33,844 nucleotides of DNA from an uncultured Bacteroidota bacterium (GTDB lineage: Bacteria; Bacteroidota; Rhodothermia; Rhodothermales; UBA10348), in the NCBI GenBank assembly GCA_937876355.1, contig CALFHN010000063.1, positions 1 through 33,844 of the forward strand, given 5' to 3'. Below the pieces are notes generated by a model that was not told the origin of the DNA, ran no database searches, and saw only the letters and a list, made by a program, of their open reading frames with translations. Shown here one piece after another: positions 9,875 through 19,356 of the stretch; the stretch's first letter is position 1, and every line of letters begins with the position of its first letter. The translations under genes and the position numbers were made by a program.

Positions 9875-10192
9875 ATGGCTTTTTCTGACTGGTTAAAACA
9901 TGCTCTGGGTCGTTTCCGACGGGTAGTGATCGCTGCCAGTGGAATTGCTGTCATTGTTTGGTTTGTATTATTTGACAGCTACAGTCTGGTAACCCGAATT
10001 AGATTGCATCGTGAAAAGGCCGAATTAATCGAGAACAATACCATTTTACGAAATGAAATGGCTCGTTTAGACGAAGTGCTCTCGCGGGATTTGACGCCAA
10101 ACGAAATTGAACGTATTGCAAGAGAAAAGTATTTTATGAGTCGCGCGGATGAAACCGTTTATACCGTCATTGATCCTCTCCAGAAAAAATAA
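9875..10192 (+). CDS. Septum formation initiator, FtsB/DivIC family
   Basis: 105 residues with the FtsB/DivIC architecture: a short basic cytoplasmic N-terminus (LKHALGRFRR), one membrane helix (VVIAASGIAVIVWFVLF, about residues 17-33), a leucine/charge-patterned periplasmic coiled coil (~40-75), and a C-terminal NEIERIAREKYFMSRADE segment that matches the conserved EKYGM..pGE-type ending of the family. FtsB-like proteins act with FtsL and FtsQ in the divisome to activate septal peptidoglycan synthesis. A position directly after eno is seen in many bacteria and supports the call. It is 62 bp after eno and 16 bp before the ROK gene, so very likely in the same transcript. Confidence 0.88.
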   Translation: MAFSDWLKHALGRFRRVVIAASGIAVIVWFVLFDSYSLVTRIRLHREKAELIENNTILRNEMARLDEVLSRDLTPNEIERIAREKYFMSRADETVYTVIDPLQKK

Positions 10193-10208
10193 GGTTGCAT
10201 AGTCCCTC

Positions 10209-11189
10209 ATGACAAGAAAGGCAATTGGCATTGATCTGGGCGGAACTACCATTAAAGCTGGATTAGTTTCAGAATCAACAGGATTAATTGAAGAGAATTC
10301 TATCCCAACAGGTGCCGAAGATGGCCCTGAAAAGGTTTTGGATAGAGTCGCAAGCCTCATTACTGAGTTTCGTCAGGGCAACTCAGATGTAGTTGGAGTT
10401 GGAATAGGAGCCCCCGGAGCTATTAATTGGGAACGCACAACCGTATCGGGTCCTCCAAATTTTCCAGGATGGCAAAGTGTTCATGTGGGCAATGCCCTTG
10501 CTTCTCGACTCAACAAACCAATTTTGACTCTTGTTGAAAATGATGCCAATGCAGCGGCGCTAGGGTCCGCTCATTATGGTGTTGGTCATAGATTTGATTC
10601 CTTCATCATGGTGACGCTTGGCACTGGTGTTGGCGGAGCGATCATCTATCAGAATAAAATATTCCGTGGAGCTACCGGAGCAGCCGGAGAGATTGGTCAC
10701 ATGACCATAAATTATGAAGGGCCGTTTGCCCGAAGCGGAGTTGCAGGTGCCATAGAGGCGTATTTAGGTCAGCGGTTTTTATCGAGGCATGCACGTTATA
10801 GACTGATGAATAAAAAGGATAGCCTCATGCACAAAATGGCGGAGGCTGACCTGCAAGGGATAACGCCTAAAATGCTTTTTGAGGCTGCTGAACTTGGAGA
10901 TGAAGGTGCCAAAGAAGTATTGGCATGGGCAGGACACAAACTTGGGTGTGTTTTAGGGTCGGCTGTCAATTTGCTTGATATCAGAAAGATTGTAGTTGGA
11001 GGAGGCCTATCCGCAGCAGGAAATTACATTTTAGATGCTACCAGATCGACTTTAATTCATTACGTAACTCCAGTACTTCAAGGAGGACTTGAAGTGGTTC
11101 AGGAAACCCGAGGAAATGACGTAGGTATGCTTGGTGCAGGCCATCTCGTATTTCAACACCTGGACGAACACGGTATATCCCCTGACTGA
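10209..11189 (+). CDS. ROK-family sugar kinase lacking the zinc-binding cysteines
   Basis: 326 residues. The phosphate-binding loop is AIGIDLGGTTIKAGLV at the N-terminus; ENDANAAALG holds the catalytic Asp112; TLGTGVGGA is the second phosphate loop; GEIGHM (Glu161, His164) is the sugar-binding ExGH motif. Family members such as glucokinase normally continue with CxCGxxGCxE, whose cysteines bind structural zinc with the His. Here the segment reads ARSGVAGAIE (Ala174, Ser176, Ala181), so all three cysteines are gone while Glu183 remains. Most likely an ATP-dependent hexose or amino-sugar kinase acting in the cytoplasm; substrate cannot be read from sequence. It follows the FtsB-like gene closely and the downstream lptD reading frame begins near its 3' end. 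Confidence 0.88.
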   Translation: MTRKAIGIDLGGTTIKAGLVSESTGLIEENSIPTGAEDGPEKVLDRVASLITEFRQGNSDVVGVGIGAPGAINWERTTVSGPPNFPGWQSVHVGNALASRLNKPILTLVENDANAAALGSAHYGVGHRFDSFIMVTLGTGVGGAIIYQNKIFRGATGAAGEIGHMTINYEGPFARSGVAGAIEAYLGQRFLSRHARYRLMNKKDSLMHKMAEADLQGITPKMLFEAAELGDEGAKEVLAWAGHKLGCVLGSAVNLLDIRKIVVGGGLSAAGNYILDATRSTLIHYVTPVLQGGLEVVQETRGNDVGMLGAGHLVFQHLDEHGISPD

Positions 11190-11238
11190 GCGTACTTCAG
11201 CCTTGTATTGTAGTACATTTCGAAGGCCCTCCTCCCTG

Positions 11239-13902
11239 GTGCGTTGCTTTCGGTTATGCGTGTTTGTGTTTGTTGTCCTTCTTTCGACTTCTGTTGCTGA
11301 AGCCCAAAACTCATCGACCGAGGCAGATTCTTCTCGCACCACTCCCCTCTCGACCACCCCACCCAGCAGTGGATTAACTAGCCCCGTAGAATTTTCTGCG
11401 GTTGATTCACTCATATTTCGTCTCAAATCGGGCTCGAGGCTTTCAACATTACATGGAAGCGCAAAGGTTACCTACGACGGCACGATCTTAACGGCCCATG
11501 AGATCGACTTGTTAATGGCCGAGGAAGAACTTCATGCAAGAGGAGTCAGGTCCGATACCGGATGGGTCGGACGCCCGCAGATTATTCAGGGAGGCGATCC
11601 ATTTATAAGCGACGAACTCTCCTTTAATTTAAAAACTCAGCGCGGAAGAATGGTCGCCGCTCAGACCCAATACGAAGAAGGTTTTATTCGAGCGGGTGTC
11701 TTGAAGGCCATGGAGGACAGCACCTTATTTATCAAAGACGGCTTGTATACCACATGTTCTTGTACAGAAGATCCTTCGTATTCCCTCCGATCAAATAAAA
11801 TGAAAATGATTGGGCGCAAGTGGATTTACACTGGTCCTATCCAATTGTTTTTATACAACATACCTACACCCCTCTGGCTCCCCTTTGGTTTTCTACCGGC
11901 TCAAGACACAAGAAGAAGCGGTCCTCTACCACCGACTTATGGCGAAGACCAGTTTGGATTTTACCTCCGTGATTGGGGCTGGTACTTCTCCCTAAACGAG
12001 TACATGGATTTACAACTTCAAGGCGGGTTTTGGACACGCGGCAGTTGGGAATCAAAAACGATGTACCGATACAGAAAAATGTATGCGTACGATGGACAGG
12101 TTATGTTTGACTACGCCCGTTTTAGAAATGGAGAACCCGGCGATCCTGATTATTCCATTCGAAAAACCAGTGCATTTAGGTGGATGCACAATCAAACCAT
12201 CGGTCAAAAAGCGTCCTTTAATGCAAATGTAAACATGTCTTCGTCTTCCTATTTGCAGGCCGTATCCCAGAATTATGACGACCGGATTCGGCAGGATCTA
12301 CAATCCAGCGTAAAATTTAGCCAAAGGTGGACTGGGAAAAACCTAACTGTTCAAATGAACCAAAGGCAGGTCCTTTCGACTGGGGACGTTACGATGACCC
12401 TTCCTAGTTTGGCATTTTCACAAACCAGCTTTAAACCGTTTGCACGTCAGACTCGCCTACCAGGAACCAAGGACGGACTTCGGGACAAATTAACGGTCGG
12501 TTATAATTTCAATATGAATAACCAGTATCAGTTTCGGCCTTTGGAGGATTCAGAATTATTGGCTCGTGGAGACACGTTGGCAGCCGAGATCAATTGGTTT
12601 GACGCTCTTCTTTCAAAAGATGATTTTGCGAGGGCAACAGGAAGCAACCGTCAATTCGACATCAAGGCTTCGCATCGGATACCGATTTCGGCTCCATTTT
12701 CCATTAGACGAGTTCCTCTTTTGGGTGATTTAAACCTTAACGTCTCCCCATCTCTCTCGTACTCCGAAGACTGGTACTTGGAAACGGAAAGGCGCGAATT
12801 GAATGTTGATTCTACGGGGACAGATATCACATACGAGCCTGGGTTTTTTGCGCTTAGACAATTCAGTTCTTCCGTCTCGATGGGAACGACCTTTTACGGC
12901 CTATTTCCGGTGTCTGGGTTTGGATATCAAGGCATTCGTCACACGGTGCGTCCTCAAATTGGTTTTTCTTATAGACCTGATTTTTTTGGAGAGGGTTGGG
13001 GTAATACGCGTGATTACACGGACAAAAATGGTGAAAATATCGAATACGCGGTCGTTTCTGGCGTAGGAAGAGGGCGGCAACAAGCCCTTACTTTTTCACT
13101 GAGTAATATATTCGAAACTAAACGCATCCAAGCTGACTCTCTCTCAACCAGCAGAGGGACTGGAGCACTGCAACTCCTTAATTTGAGTGTTTCAACAGCG
13201 TATAATTTTGCCGCCGATTCGTTAAAAATGAACGATGTTAGGCTAAGTGCACGTACGCGAATATTGGGAAAGGTTGATATCAACCTAAGCAGTTCCTTTT
13301 CTCCGTATCAAGTGAACGAATTAGGACGCCTCGTTGATGATTCTTCCGTTTCATGGACTTCCCCATTAGGCAGAATGACATCCACGAATATTACCATGAG
13401 AACGTCTCTACGGAGCAAAAGGGGTGCTGGGGACCGGCCATTGACCACTCCAAGGGCGGGTTTGGTCCAAACCCAACCTGGATTCGGGGCTTCAAGTCTG
13501 GACGGATCATCTAACATTCTTCAAAACTCGTACGGACTTTCAACAAATACGGATTTTTCGATACCGTGGTCGACAACGCTAGACTTTTCGTACAGCATTA
13601 CTAAAACTGGTATTTCGTCAATTCGTCGCGCCATCTTGAATGCCTCATTTGACCTTAGTTTGACTCCAAACTGGAAACTCGCGTCTCGAACTGGGTATGA
13701 TATTGAGGCAGGTAAAATGGCGACTACCAGTCTCGTCCTATCCAGAGACTTTGAGTGTTGGCAAATGTCGTTCAACTGGGTCCCGTTTGGATTATATCAA
13801 TCTTGGGGGTTCGACCTGCACGTAAAAAGTGGGCATTTACGCGATCTACTGCGAATTAGACAGCCAAAATCAGATGTCAAAAATCGATTTGGTGCTTTTT
13901 AG
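11239..13902 (+). CDS. lptD: LptD-like LPS-assembly outer-membrane protein
   Basis: The frame is open from ATG 11131, but that start would overlap the ROK gene by 59 bp and bury the signal peptide. GTG 11239 gives RCFRLCVFVFVVLLSTSVAEA followed by a mature N-terminus, so I prefer it (887 residues); TTG 11203 is also possible. Residues after the signal contain an OstA/LptA-like beta-jellyroll (LHGSAKVTYDGTILTAHEID), then YTTCSCTEDPSYSLRSNKM and PTPLWLPFGFLP, typical of Bacteroidota LptD, then a long beta-barrel with many aromatic strands. LptD inserts lipopolysaccharide into the outer leaflet of the outer membrane. The permease partner type is encoded at 16354. The 80 bp beyond its stop lead into the convergent ABC gene without an obvious hairpin. 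Confidence 0.87.
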   Translation: MRCFRLCVFVFVVLLSTSVAEAQNSSTEADSSRTTPLSTTPPSSGLTSPVEFSAVDSLIFRLKSGSRLSTLHGSAKVTYDGTILTAHEIDLLMAEEELHARGVRSDTGWVGRPQIIQGGDPFISDELSFNLKTQRGRMVAAQTQYEEGFIRAGVLKAMEDSTLFIKDGLYTTCSCTEDPSYSLRSNKMKMIGRKWIYTGPIQLFLYNIPTPLWLPFGFLPAQDTRRSGPLPPTYGEDQFGFYLRDWGWYFSLNEYMDLQLQGGFWTRGSWESKTMYRYRKMYAYDGQVMFDYARFRNGEPGDPDYSIRKTSAFRWMHNQTIGQKASFNANVNMSSSSYLQAVSQNYDDRIRQDLQSSVKFSQRWTGKNLTVQMNQRQVLSTGDVTMTLPSLAFSQTSFKPFARQTRLPGTKDGLRDKLTVGYNFNMNNQYQFRPLEDSELLARGDTLAAEINWFDALLSKDDFARATGSNRQFDIKASHRIPISAPFSIRRVPLLGDLNLNVSPSLSYSEDWYLETERRELNVDSTGTDITYEPGFFALRQFSSSVSMGTTFYGLFPVSGFGYQGIRHTVRPQIGFSYRPDFFGEGWGNTRDYTDKNGENIEYAVVSGVGRGRQQALTFSLSNIFETKRIQADSLSTSRGTGALQLLNLSVSTAYNFAADSLKMNDVRLSARTRILGKVDINLSSSFSPYQVNELGRLVDDSSVSWTSPLGRMTSTNITMRTSLRSKRGAGDRPLTTPRAGLVQTQPGFGASSLDGSSNILQNSYGLSTNTDFSIPWSTTLDFSYSITKTGISSIRRAILNASFDLSLTPNWKLASRTGYDIEAGKMATTSLVLSRDFECWQMSFNWVPFGLYQSWGFDLHVKSGHLRDLLRIRQPKSDVKNRFGAF

Positions 13903-13981
13903 TCAGGTTTGACGAGGAATCGTATGGTTTTCCATCGAGCAAATTTTGCGAAATAGCAGGATAGGATCGAGAGAACGTCCC

Positions 13982-14998
13982 CTAGAGATCATTTTTCACG
14001 ATTTGACTAGCCACTATCTTTACGCTCAAATGACTCGTATCAGGGACGTTATTGGTGGTTTTTACAACCAATTTTGTCCCTTGAACCATAAGTTCGATCT
14101 CAGTGATCATTCCTAAAAATTGTCGTGAAAGGACCTCTCCCTCGACGCCGCCCGATTCGACAACCTGGACGTGCTCCGATCGAATCGCAACCGCTTGTGA
14201 CTCATTAATAGTAAGACCCGTGAACAACAGAGCATCCTTTGGATTAGTCAGGATGTTACTCCCCCCTAAAAAAGATGCCACAAAGGCAGACTCGGGTTCG
14301 TTATAGAGCTGCTTGGGCGGACCAACTTGGATTATCTTCCCGTTACGCATTACTGCGATTTGATCTGAAAGCGCTAACGCCTCCTCTTGATCGTGGGTAA
14401 CATAGACACTTGTTAGTCCCAGACGGCGCTGTAATGCCTTCAATTCGATCCGGGTTTGTTGTCGCAGTGCCACATCCAGATTCGACAGAGGCTCGTCAAA
14501 CAGGATCACGTCGGGCTCAATGGCCACCGCCCGTGCTAGCGCGATGCGCTGTTGCTGTCCACCAGATAGCGAGGTCACAGGTGTATTCAAGAACTCGCCC
14601 ATGTCAACTCGATCTAGCGATTCTTTAACTCGGTTCTCGCGATCACGTGCCTTCATTTTTCGGACCTTCAACCCATATTCCACATTTTCTTTTACCGACA
14701 TATGTGGAAACAGGGCATAATTCTGAAAAACCATTACCGTCGGACGCCGCCTAGCATCCAATCTTGTTACGTCCTCATCTCCAATAAAGACCTGTCCACC
14801 ATCAGGAAACTCAAACCCTGAAATAATCCTGAGCGTCGTAGATTTACCGCAGCCACTCGGACCAAGAAGGGAAAAAAATGAGCCGGCGGGAATATCTAGA
14901 GATACGTTGTCCACCGCCAACAAATTCCCAAACCGACGAGATACATCGGATAACCTGACGGATTCTCCTCTATTTTCCGCTGTAATGGATTCAGTCAC
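13982..14998 (-). CDS. ABC transporter ATP-binding protein (PotA/FbpC/MalK-like)
   Basis: 338 residues. All ATPase motifs are intact: Walker A GPSGCGKST (46-54), Q-loop Gln92, signature LSGGQQQR (144-151), Walker B VILFDE ending at Glu169, and switch His202 in VTHDQEEAL. The sequence IIQVGPPKQLYNEPESAFVA and the C-terminal ~100 residues, including the QAVAIRSEHVQVV segment, fit the TOBE domain of polyamine, iron(III) or carbohydrate importers. It energises uptake across the inner membrane together with permease and binding proteins that are not in this window, so the substrate is undetermined and the gene is an orphan here. It is 63 bp downstream of sucC on the same strand and may be co-transcribed with it. 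Confidence 0.9.
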   Translation of the reverse strand: MTESITAENRGESVRLSDVSRRFGNLLAVDNVSLDIPAGSFFSLLGPSGCGKSTTLRIISGFEFPDGGQVFIGDEDVTRLDARRRPTVMVFQNYALFPHMSVKENVEYGLKVRKMKARDRENRVKESLDRVDMGEFLNTPVTSLSGGQQQRIALARAVAIEPDVILFDEPLSNLDVALRQQTRIELKALQRRLGLTSVYVTHDQEEALALSDQIAVMRNGKIIQVGPPKQLYNEPESAFVASFLGGSNILTNPKDALLFTGLTINESQAVAIRSEHVQVVESGGVEGEVLSRQFLGMITEIELMVQGTKLVVKTTNNVPDTSHLSVKIVASQIVKNDL

Positions 14999-15061
14999 AG
15001 GTTACTCAGCCTATTAAACGAATTGGAAAATCAGGTAAAACACTCTCCAATGAAACTGCCC

Positions 15062-16237
15062 TTAAGCTACTAAAGCTTTATTGACTTTATCAGCAGCTTC
15101 TTGAAATAGAATCGCCGTTTCAACTTTTAATCCACTTTCATCGAGTATTTGTTTACCCTCTTCAGCGTTAGTCCCCTGAAGTCGAACGATCAGCGGTAGG
15201 CTAATTTGCACCTTGTTTGCGGCCTCAACAACGCCTCGTGCAACCTGGTCACATCGAACGATTCCGCCAAATATATTGACGAGAATGGCCTTGACCTCCG
15301 GGTCTTTGAGAATGATCCTGAAACCAGCTTCAACGGTCGTGGGATTTGCAGCGCCGCCTACGTCCAAAAAGTTAGCAGGCTCCCCTCCTGCCAATTTGAT
15401 AATGTCCATGGTGGCCATTGCAAGACCGGCTCCATTGACCATACAGCCAACGTTTCCATCCAACTTGACGTAATTGAGACTATGTTCTGATGCTTCTACT
15501 TCTAGCGGATCTTCTTCATTTACATCACGCATCTCCGCCAAATCCTTGTGGCGAAATAATGCATTGTCATCAAGATTTAGCTTTGCATCAATCGCTAATA
15601 CATCACCGCTTGTGGTGAGCGTCAAAGGATTAATTTCAGCAATCGAGCAGTCTGTTGCCTCATATGCAAGGTAGAGCGCCATTATGAACTTGACGGCCTT
15701 CTTAAATGCATCTCCTTCAAAACCTAGGCCGAAAGCAAGCCTACGAGCCTGAAACCCCTGCAATCCTATCATGGGATCAACCCATTCTTTTAGAATTAAT
15801 TCTGGCGTTTCTTCAGCTACCTTTTCAATCTCCACGCCGCCTTCGGTGGATGCCATAATGACGGTTAGATTTGTCTGACGATCCAGCGTGATGCCGAGAT
15901 AAAATTCTTTCTCGATGTCAACGGCATCAGCTATCAACACAGAACGGACCAATTGACCTTCCGGGCCCGTTTGAGGTGTTTTAAGCATCATGCCCAAAAT
16001 GGCACTAGCTTTTTCCGATACCTCTTCTAAGGATCTGGCGAGTTTGACCCCGCCCCCTTTTCCGCGGCCTCCGGCATGAACCTGAGCTTTGACTACAAAA
16101 AGTTCAGCTCCCGTTTCCGCTTGCAGCTTTTTAGCAGCTTCAATTGCTCCATTAACGGTAGTTGCAAGAACTCCTTTTTGGACTGGAACGCCGTAGCGGG
16201 CAAGAATTTCTTTGGCTTGGTATTCGTGGACTTTCAT
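15062..16237 (-). CDS. sucC: Succinyl-CoA synthetase (ADP-forming) beta subunit
   Basis: 391 residues from the ATG at 16235-16237, chosen because the family begins [12 protein letters not shown]; an upstream in-frame ATG would add 18 uncharacteristic residues. It forms the ATP-grasp half of the TCA-cycle enzyme that makes succinate and ATP from succinyl-CoA. Visible family motifs are [18 protein letters not shown] in the nucleotide-binding domain, [23 protein letters not shown], and GGAANPTTV and [10 protein letters not shown] in the C-terminal CoA-ligase domain. Length matches the E. coli protein. The alpha subunit gene sucD is not adjacent, so it must lie elsewhere. Divergent from the lptF/G-type gene, with 116 bp between start codons. 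Confidence 0.96.
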   Translation of the reverse strand: MKVHEYQAKEILARYGVPVQKGVLATTVNGAIEAAKKLQAETGAELFVVKAQVHAGGRGKGGGVKLARSLEEVSEKASAILGMMLKTPQTGPEGQLVRSVLIADAVDIEKEFYLGITLDRQTNLTVIMASTEGGVEIEKVAEETPELILKEWVDPMIGLQGFQARRLAFGLGFEGDAFKKAVKFIMALYLAYEATDCSIAEINPLTLTTSGDVLAIDAKLNLDDNALFRHKDLAEMRDVNEEDPLEVEASEHSLNYVKLDGNVGCMVNGAGLAMATMDIIKLAGGEPANFLDVGGAANPTTVEAGFRIILKDPEVKAILVNIFGGIVRCDQVARGVVEAANKVQISLPLIVRLQGTNAEEGKQILDESGLKVETAILFQEAADKVNKALVA

Positions 16238-16353
16238 GGATTCTAGAAATGCGTAACTTGAAGCTTTAAAACTACGATGCGTTTGAAGCATTTACTTACC
16301 ATATTGGTGAACTCCGGACATATTCTCTGTTTCTTTTAGGCAACCGTATCTAA

Positions 16354-17433
16354 ATGACCTACGATCTACACATTATTCGACGATTTCTTTCTGGCTATTT
16401 CGTGCTAGTGTTAGGTCTTATTGTGTTTTTTGTCATTCTACATTACGTGGAATACATCGACGACTTCATGGATCGTGGCGCCACAATGAAAGACGTTTTC
16501 TTGTTGTACTACCCCAATTACATACCGGAAATCGTCAGGCTCATTTCTCCTTTGGCACTTTTTATTTCGGCTGTCTTTTTAACCGGCAGGCTTTCTCAAA
16601 AACTAGAACTTGCCTCTCTAAAGTCGGCGGGAGTTTCTCTATATCGATTGCTCGTCCCCTTTTTGGTAGTTGGGGTTGTCGTCACTGGATATATGTTTTG
16701 GTTTAATGGCTGGATTGTACCCCAAACCAATCAAGTTCGACTCGCATTCGAACAAGACTATACCAAGGACGCCCAAGGACAGGCCGAATTTGCCAATATT
16801 CATCGCCAAAATGCACCTGGAAGTGTCATTTCAGTCAATTTTTACGAACGCAATTCCAAAACCGCAACCACGGTGACGATTCAGTCCTTCATAAATGGAG
16901 TGATGACGGAACGCATCGATGCAGATCGAATGACGTGGGTTGACTCCACTGCGTCCTGGAAATTGATTCAGCCCACGGTGAGAAAGTTTGACCTAGATGG
17001 AAACATGACCCAGATGGAATTGGCTCTCATTGATACAACGTTATCAATTCTGCCCAGAGACCTTGCTCGCACCCAAGGAGACGTAGATGCCATGTCAATT
17101 AGCTCAGCAAAAGAATATTTGGATTCCCTTCGCCGAACAGGAGCAAACAGGCTTGGCCGGCCCCTTGTCATGTATTACAGCAAGTTTTCCTATCCCTGGG
17201 CCAACCTGATTCTAATTTTACTTGCCGTTCCTTTGGCTTCCATTCGGCGACGAGGAGGTCAGGCCGTCCAACTTGGGATAGGGCTTTTTTTTGCTTTCAT
17301 CTATTTGGCATTGATGAAATTAATTGAACCGTTCGGTTATGCCGGCACCATTTCTCCATTGGTCGCTGCCTGGGCGCCCCATGTTCTGTTCCTTATTTTG
17401 TCATTGGTTGTCATGTGGCGTGTGAACAAATAA
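16354..17433 (+). CDS. LPS export permease, LptF/LptG family (YjgP/YjgQ)
   Basis: 359 residues with the family layout: three hydrophobic helices in the first 120 residues (LVLGLIVFFVILHYVEYIDD; a second around LISPLALFISAVFL; a third around LLVPFLVVGVVVTGYMFWF), a periplasmic beta-jellyroll domain (~130-270), and three C-terminal helices (~285-357). The N-terminal YDLHIIRRFLSGYF and the LASLKSAGVSLYRLL coupling-helix region are typical of LptF/LptG. These permeases extract LPS from the inner membrane together with LptB and pass it to the Lpt bridge ending in LptD, encoded at 11239. Bacteroidota may carry one or two such genes, and I cannot decide between F and G. It ends 6 bp before the convergent DUF3467 gene. 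Confidence 0.9.
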   Translation: MTYDLHIIRRFLSGYFVLVLGLIVFFVILHYVEYIDDFMDRGATMKDVFLLYYPNYIPEIVRLISPLALFISAVFLTGRLSQKLELASLKSAGVSLYRLLVPFLVVGVVVTGYMFWFNGWIVPQTNQVRLAFEQDYTKDAQGQAEFANIHRQNAPGSVISVNFYERNSKTATTVTIQSFINGVMTERIDADRMTWVDSTASWKLIQPTVRKFDLDGNMTQMELALIDTTLSILPRDLARTQGDVDAMSISSAKEYLDSLRRTGANRLGRPLVMYYSKFSYPWANLILILLAVPLASIRRRGGQAVQLGIGLFFAFIYLALMKLIEPFGYAGTISPLVAAWAPHVLFLILSLVVMWRVNK

Positions 17434-17439
17434 AAAATC

Positions 17440-17766
17440 TTAGGCCTCCCCACCTGGGATTCCAAAATGAACTGCTGGGCCCTGTCCTGAAGATTCGCCG
17501 ATATCCCCGTTAGCACGCTCAAAGCGTTCAATGTTTTCTGCCAAGGCCCGAAGGAGTCGTTTGGCATGTTGTGGAGTCACGATGATTCTGCTTTTTACCC
17601 GCGCTTTTGGCACACCTGGCATTACTCGGATAAAGTCCAATATAAATTCCTCAGAGGAATGGGCTAACATTACCAAATTAGAGTACGTGCCTTCTGCAAT
17701 ATCCTCAGACAACTCAATATTAAGTTGTGGACTGTTTGATGGGATGCCGTCTTTTTTGTCTTTCAT
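17440..17766 (-). CDS. DUF3467 protein
   Basis: 108 residues. The core NIELSEDIAEGTYSNLVMLA, followed by SSEEFILDFIRVMPG and then KARVKSRIIVTPQHAKRLL, is the signature of DUF3467, a small cytoplasmic family of unknown function common in Bacteroidota. Its fold resembles small beta-strand plus helix proteins in which the TPQHAKRLLRAL helix is followed by a short acidic tail. The C-terminal 20 residues here are low-complexity Gly/Glu-rich. It starts 8 bp downstream of the cystathionine-synthase-like gene, so the two should share a transcript, although no functional link is known. Confidence 0.88.
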   Translation of the reverse strand: MKDKKDGIPSNSPQLNIELSEDIAEGTYSNLVMLAHSSEEFILDFIRVMPGVPKARVKSRIIVTPQHAKRLLRALAENIERFERANGDIGESSGQGPAVHFGIPGGEA

Positions 17767-17774
17767 AGAGATAA

Positions 17775-19172
17775 CTAAAATTTAGATTTTGAATGCCCTG
17801 CCAGAGCTTCAATTAGATCACTTTTTGTAATAATGGAATAACTTCCTGATTCTGTCCGAACTAGAACAGCGCCAGGTGCTTCTTTCATAAGGGAGGTTAG
17901 GCCTCCAAACGGCGTATCCAAATCCACTATTGGAAACGGTGGCCCCATGGCTTCGGAAACAACGGATCCTCTTGAATTTGGCTCTTCAATCAATTTATTG
18001 AGTACCACCGATTCTGTAACGCTTCCAATTACGGAGCCGTGATCGATCACCGGAAGTTGAGAAATTCCGCGTTCTACCATCCGGTCAATAGCCGTTTGTA
18101 ATGTATCACTTGGTTTAACAAACACGATTTCTGAATTTAAATGAGACTCGGTAACTACGTCTGCTGCACAGAGTTCGTGCTTGTCATCTAAAAATCCATG
18201 GCTTCTCATCCAGGTGTCATTGTACGTTTTTGACAGGTATCTAAAGCCGGTGTCAGGTAGTAAAATGACTACAATATCTTCTTTTGTTAACGTCCCAGCA
18301 TGTTCCTTAAGCCACTTCCTCGCACCCGAAACAGCTAAACCACTTGTTTGCCCCACAAACAAGCCTTCCTGGCGAGCCAATTTTCGCGTCATAACCATAT
18401 TTTCCTTGTCGGTGGAACGCACGTAATGATCTACTTGGTCAAAATCCATATTCAGCGCTAGAATATCTTCTCCTGCACCCTCGGTTAAATACGGATATAT
18501 TTCAGCCTGGTCGAATTCGCGGGTATGAAAATACTTGTGATAGACTGATCCAAATGTATCTACTCCAACAACTTGAACGTTGGGGTTTTGCTCTTTCAAA
18601 TACTTTGCAGTTCCAGATATGGTACCTCCCGTACCAGCAGATGCAACGTAGTGAGTGATTTTACCTTCTGTTTGCTCCCATATTTCTGGTCCAGAGGTCT
18701 GGTAATGTGCTAGCGCATTTGCGGGGTTATCATATTGATTCAAATACACCGAATTCGGAGTCTCTTCCGCCAACCTCCTAGAAACTGAATAGTAGGATCG
18801 AGGGTCTTCTGGAGCGACGTTAGTAGGACATATCAATACTTCAGCTCCCAACGCGCGAAGTACATCTGCTTTTTCAGGGCTTTGTTTATCAGTGGTCGTA
18901 AAAATGCATTTATAACCCTTCGTTATCGCAGCGAGAGCCAGTCCTGTGCCGGTATTGCCTGAGGTGCCCTCCACAATGGTTCCTCCCGGCTTTAAACGTC
19001 CATCTTTTTCTGCTGCTTCGATCATAGCAATTCCAATCCGGTCTTTGACAGATCCTCCTGGGTTAAAAAATTCGACCTTGGCCAGTACGGTACAAGGCAA
19101 GTCTGAAAACAATGTATTCAGGCGTACCAAGGGCGTATTTCCAACTGTCTCGAGTATCGAGTTATACCACAT
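17775..19172 (-). CDS. Cystathionine beta-synthase-type PLP enzyme with C-terminal CBS pair
   Basis: 465 residues. Residues 1-320 are a fold-type II PLP enzyme: NPGGSVKDRI with Schiff-base Lys43, the EGTSGNTGTG substrate loop (68-77), and GTGGTISG (180-187) that holds the PLP phosphate. Residues ~340-460 form two CBS domains (MVERGISQLPVIDHGSVIGS and the final segment ending YSIITKSDLIEALAG), which bind adenosyl ligands in regulated family members. Likely reaction: serine plus homocysteine to cystathionine in transsulfuration. O-acetylserine sulfhydrylase activity is an alternative because the catalytic domains are similar, but the attached CBS pair favours cystathionine beta-synthase. No heme-binding N-terminal extension is present. 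It leads a two-gene unit with the DUF3467 gene. Confidence 0.88.
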   Translation of the reverse strand: MWYNSILETVGNTPLVRLNTLFSDLPCTVLAKVEFFNPGGSVKDRIGIAMIEAAEKDGRLKPGGTIVEGTSGNTGTGLALAAITKGYKCIFTTTDKQSPEKADVLRALGAEVLICPTNVAPEDPRSYYSVSRRLAEETPNSVYLNQYDNPANALAHYQTSGPEIWEQTEGKITHYVASAGTGGTISGTAKYLKEQNPNVQVVGVDTFGSVYHKYFHTREFDQAEIYPYLTEGAGEDILALNMDFDQVDHYVRSTDKENMVMTRKLARQEGLFVGQTSGLAVSGARKWLKEHAGTLTKEDIVVILLPDTGFRYLSKTYNDTWMRSHGFLDDKHELCAADVVTESHLNSEIVFVKPSDTLQTAIDRMVERGISQLPVIDHGSVIGSVTESVVLNKLIEEPNSRGSVVSEAMGPPFPIVDLDTPFGGLTSLMKEAPGAVLVRTESGSYSIITKSDLIEALAGHSKSKF

Positions 19173-19356
19173 ATTGTCGAGGATTGTTATAAATGATCGA
19201 TAATTCCAGAGAAAGGAGTAAAAAGACGCAAGACAGACTATTTTGCTCTATTCCTTCTTTGAGATAAGGTACGATTTTAGTCGGCCAGACGCTTTATGTA
19301 TTCAAAGAAGCGCGTGAAACACACGAAACACCCTGACGATCCTTTCTATTACTTGA

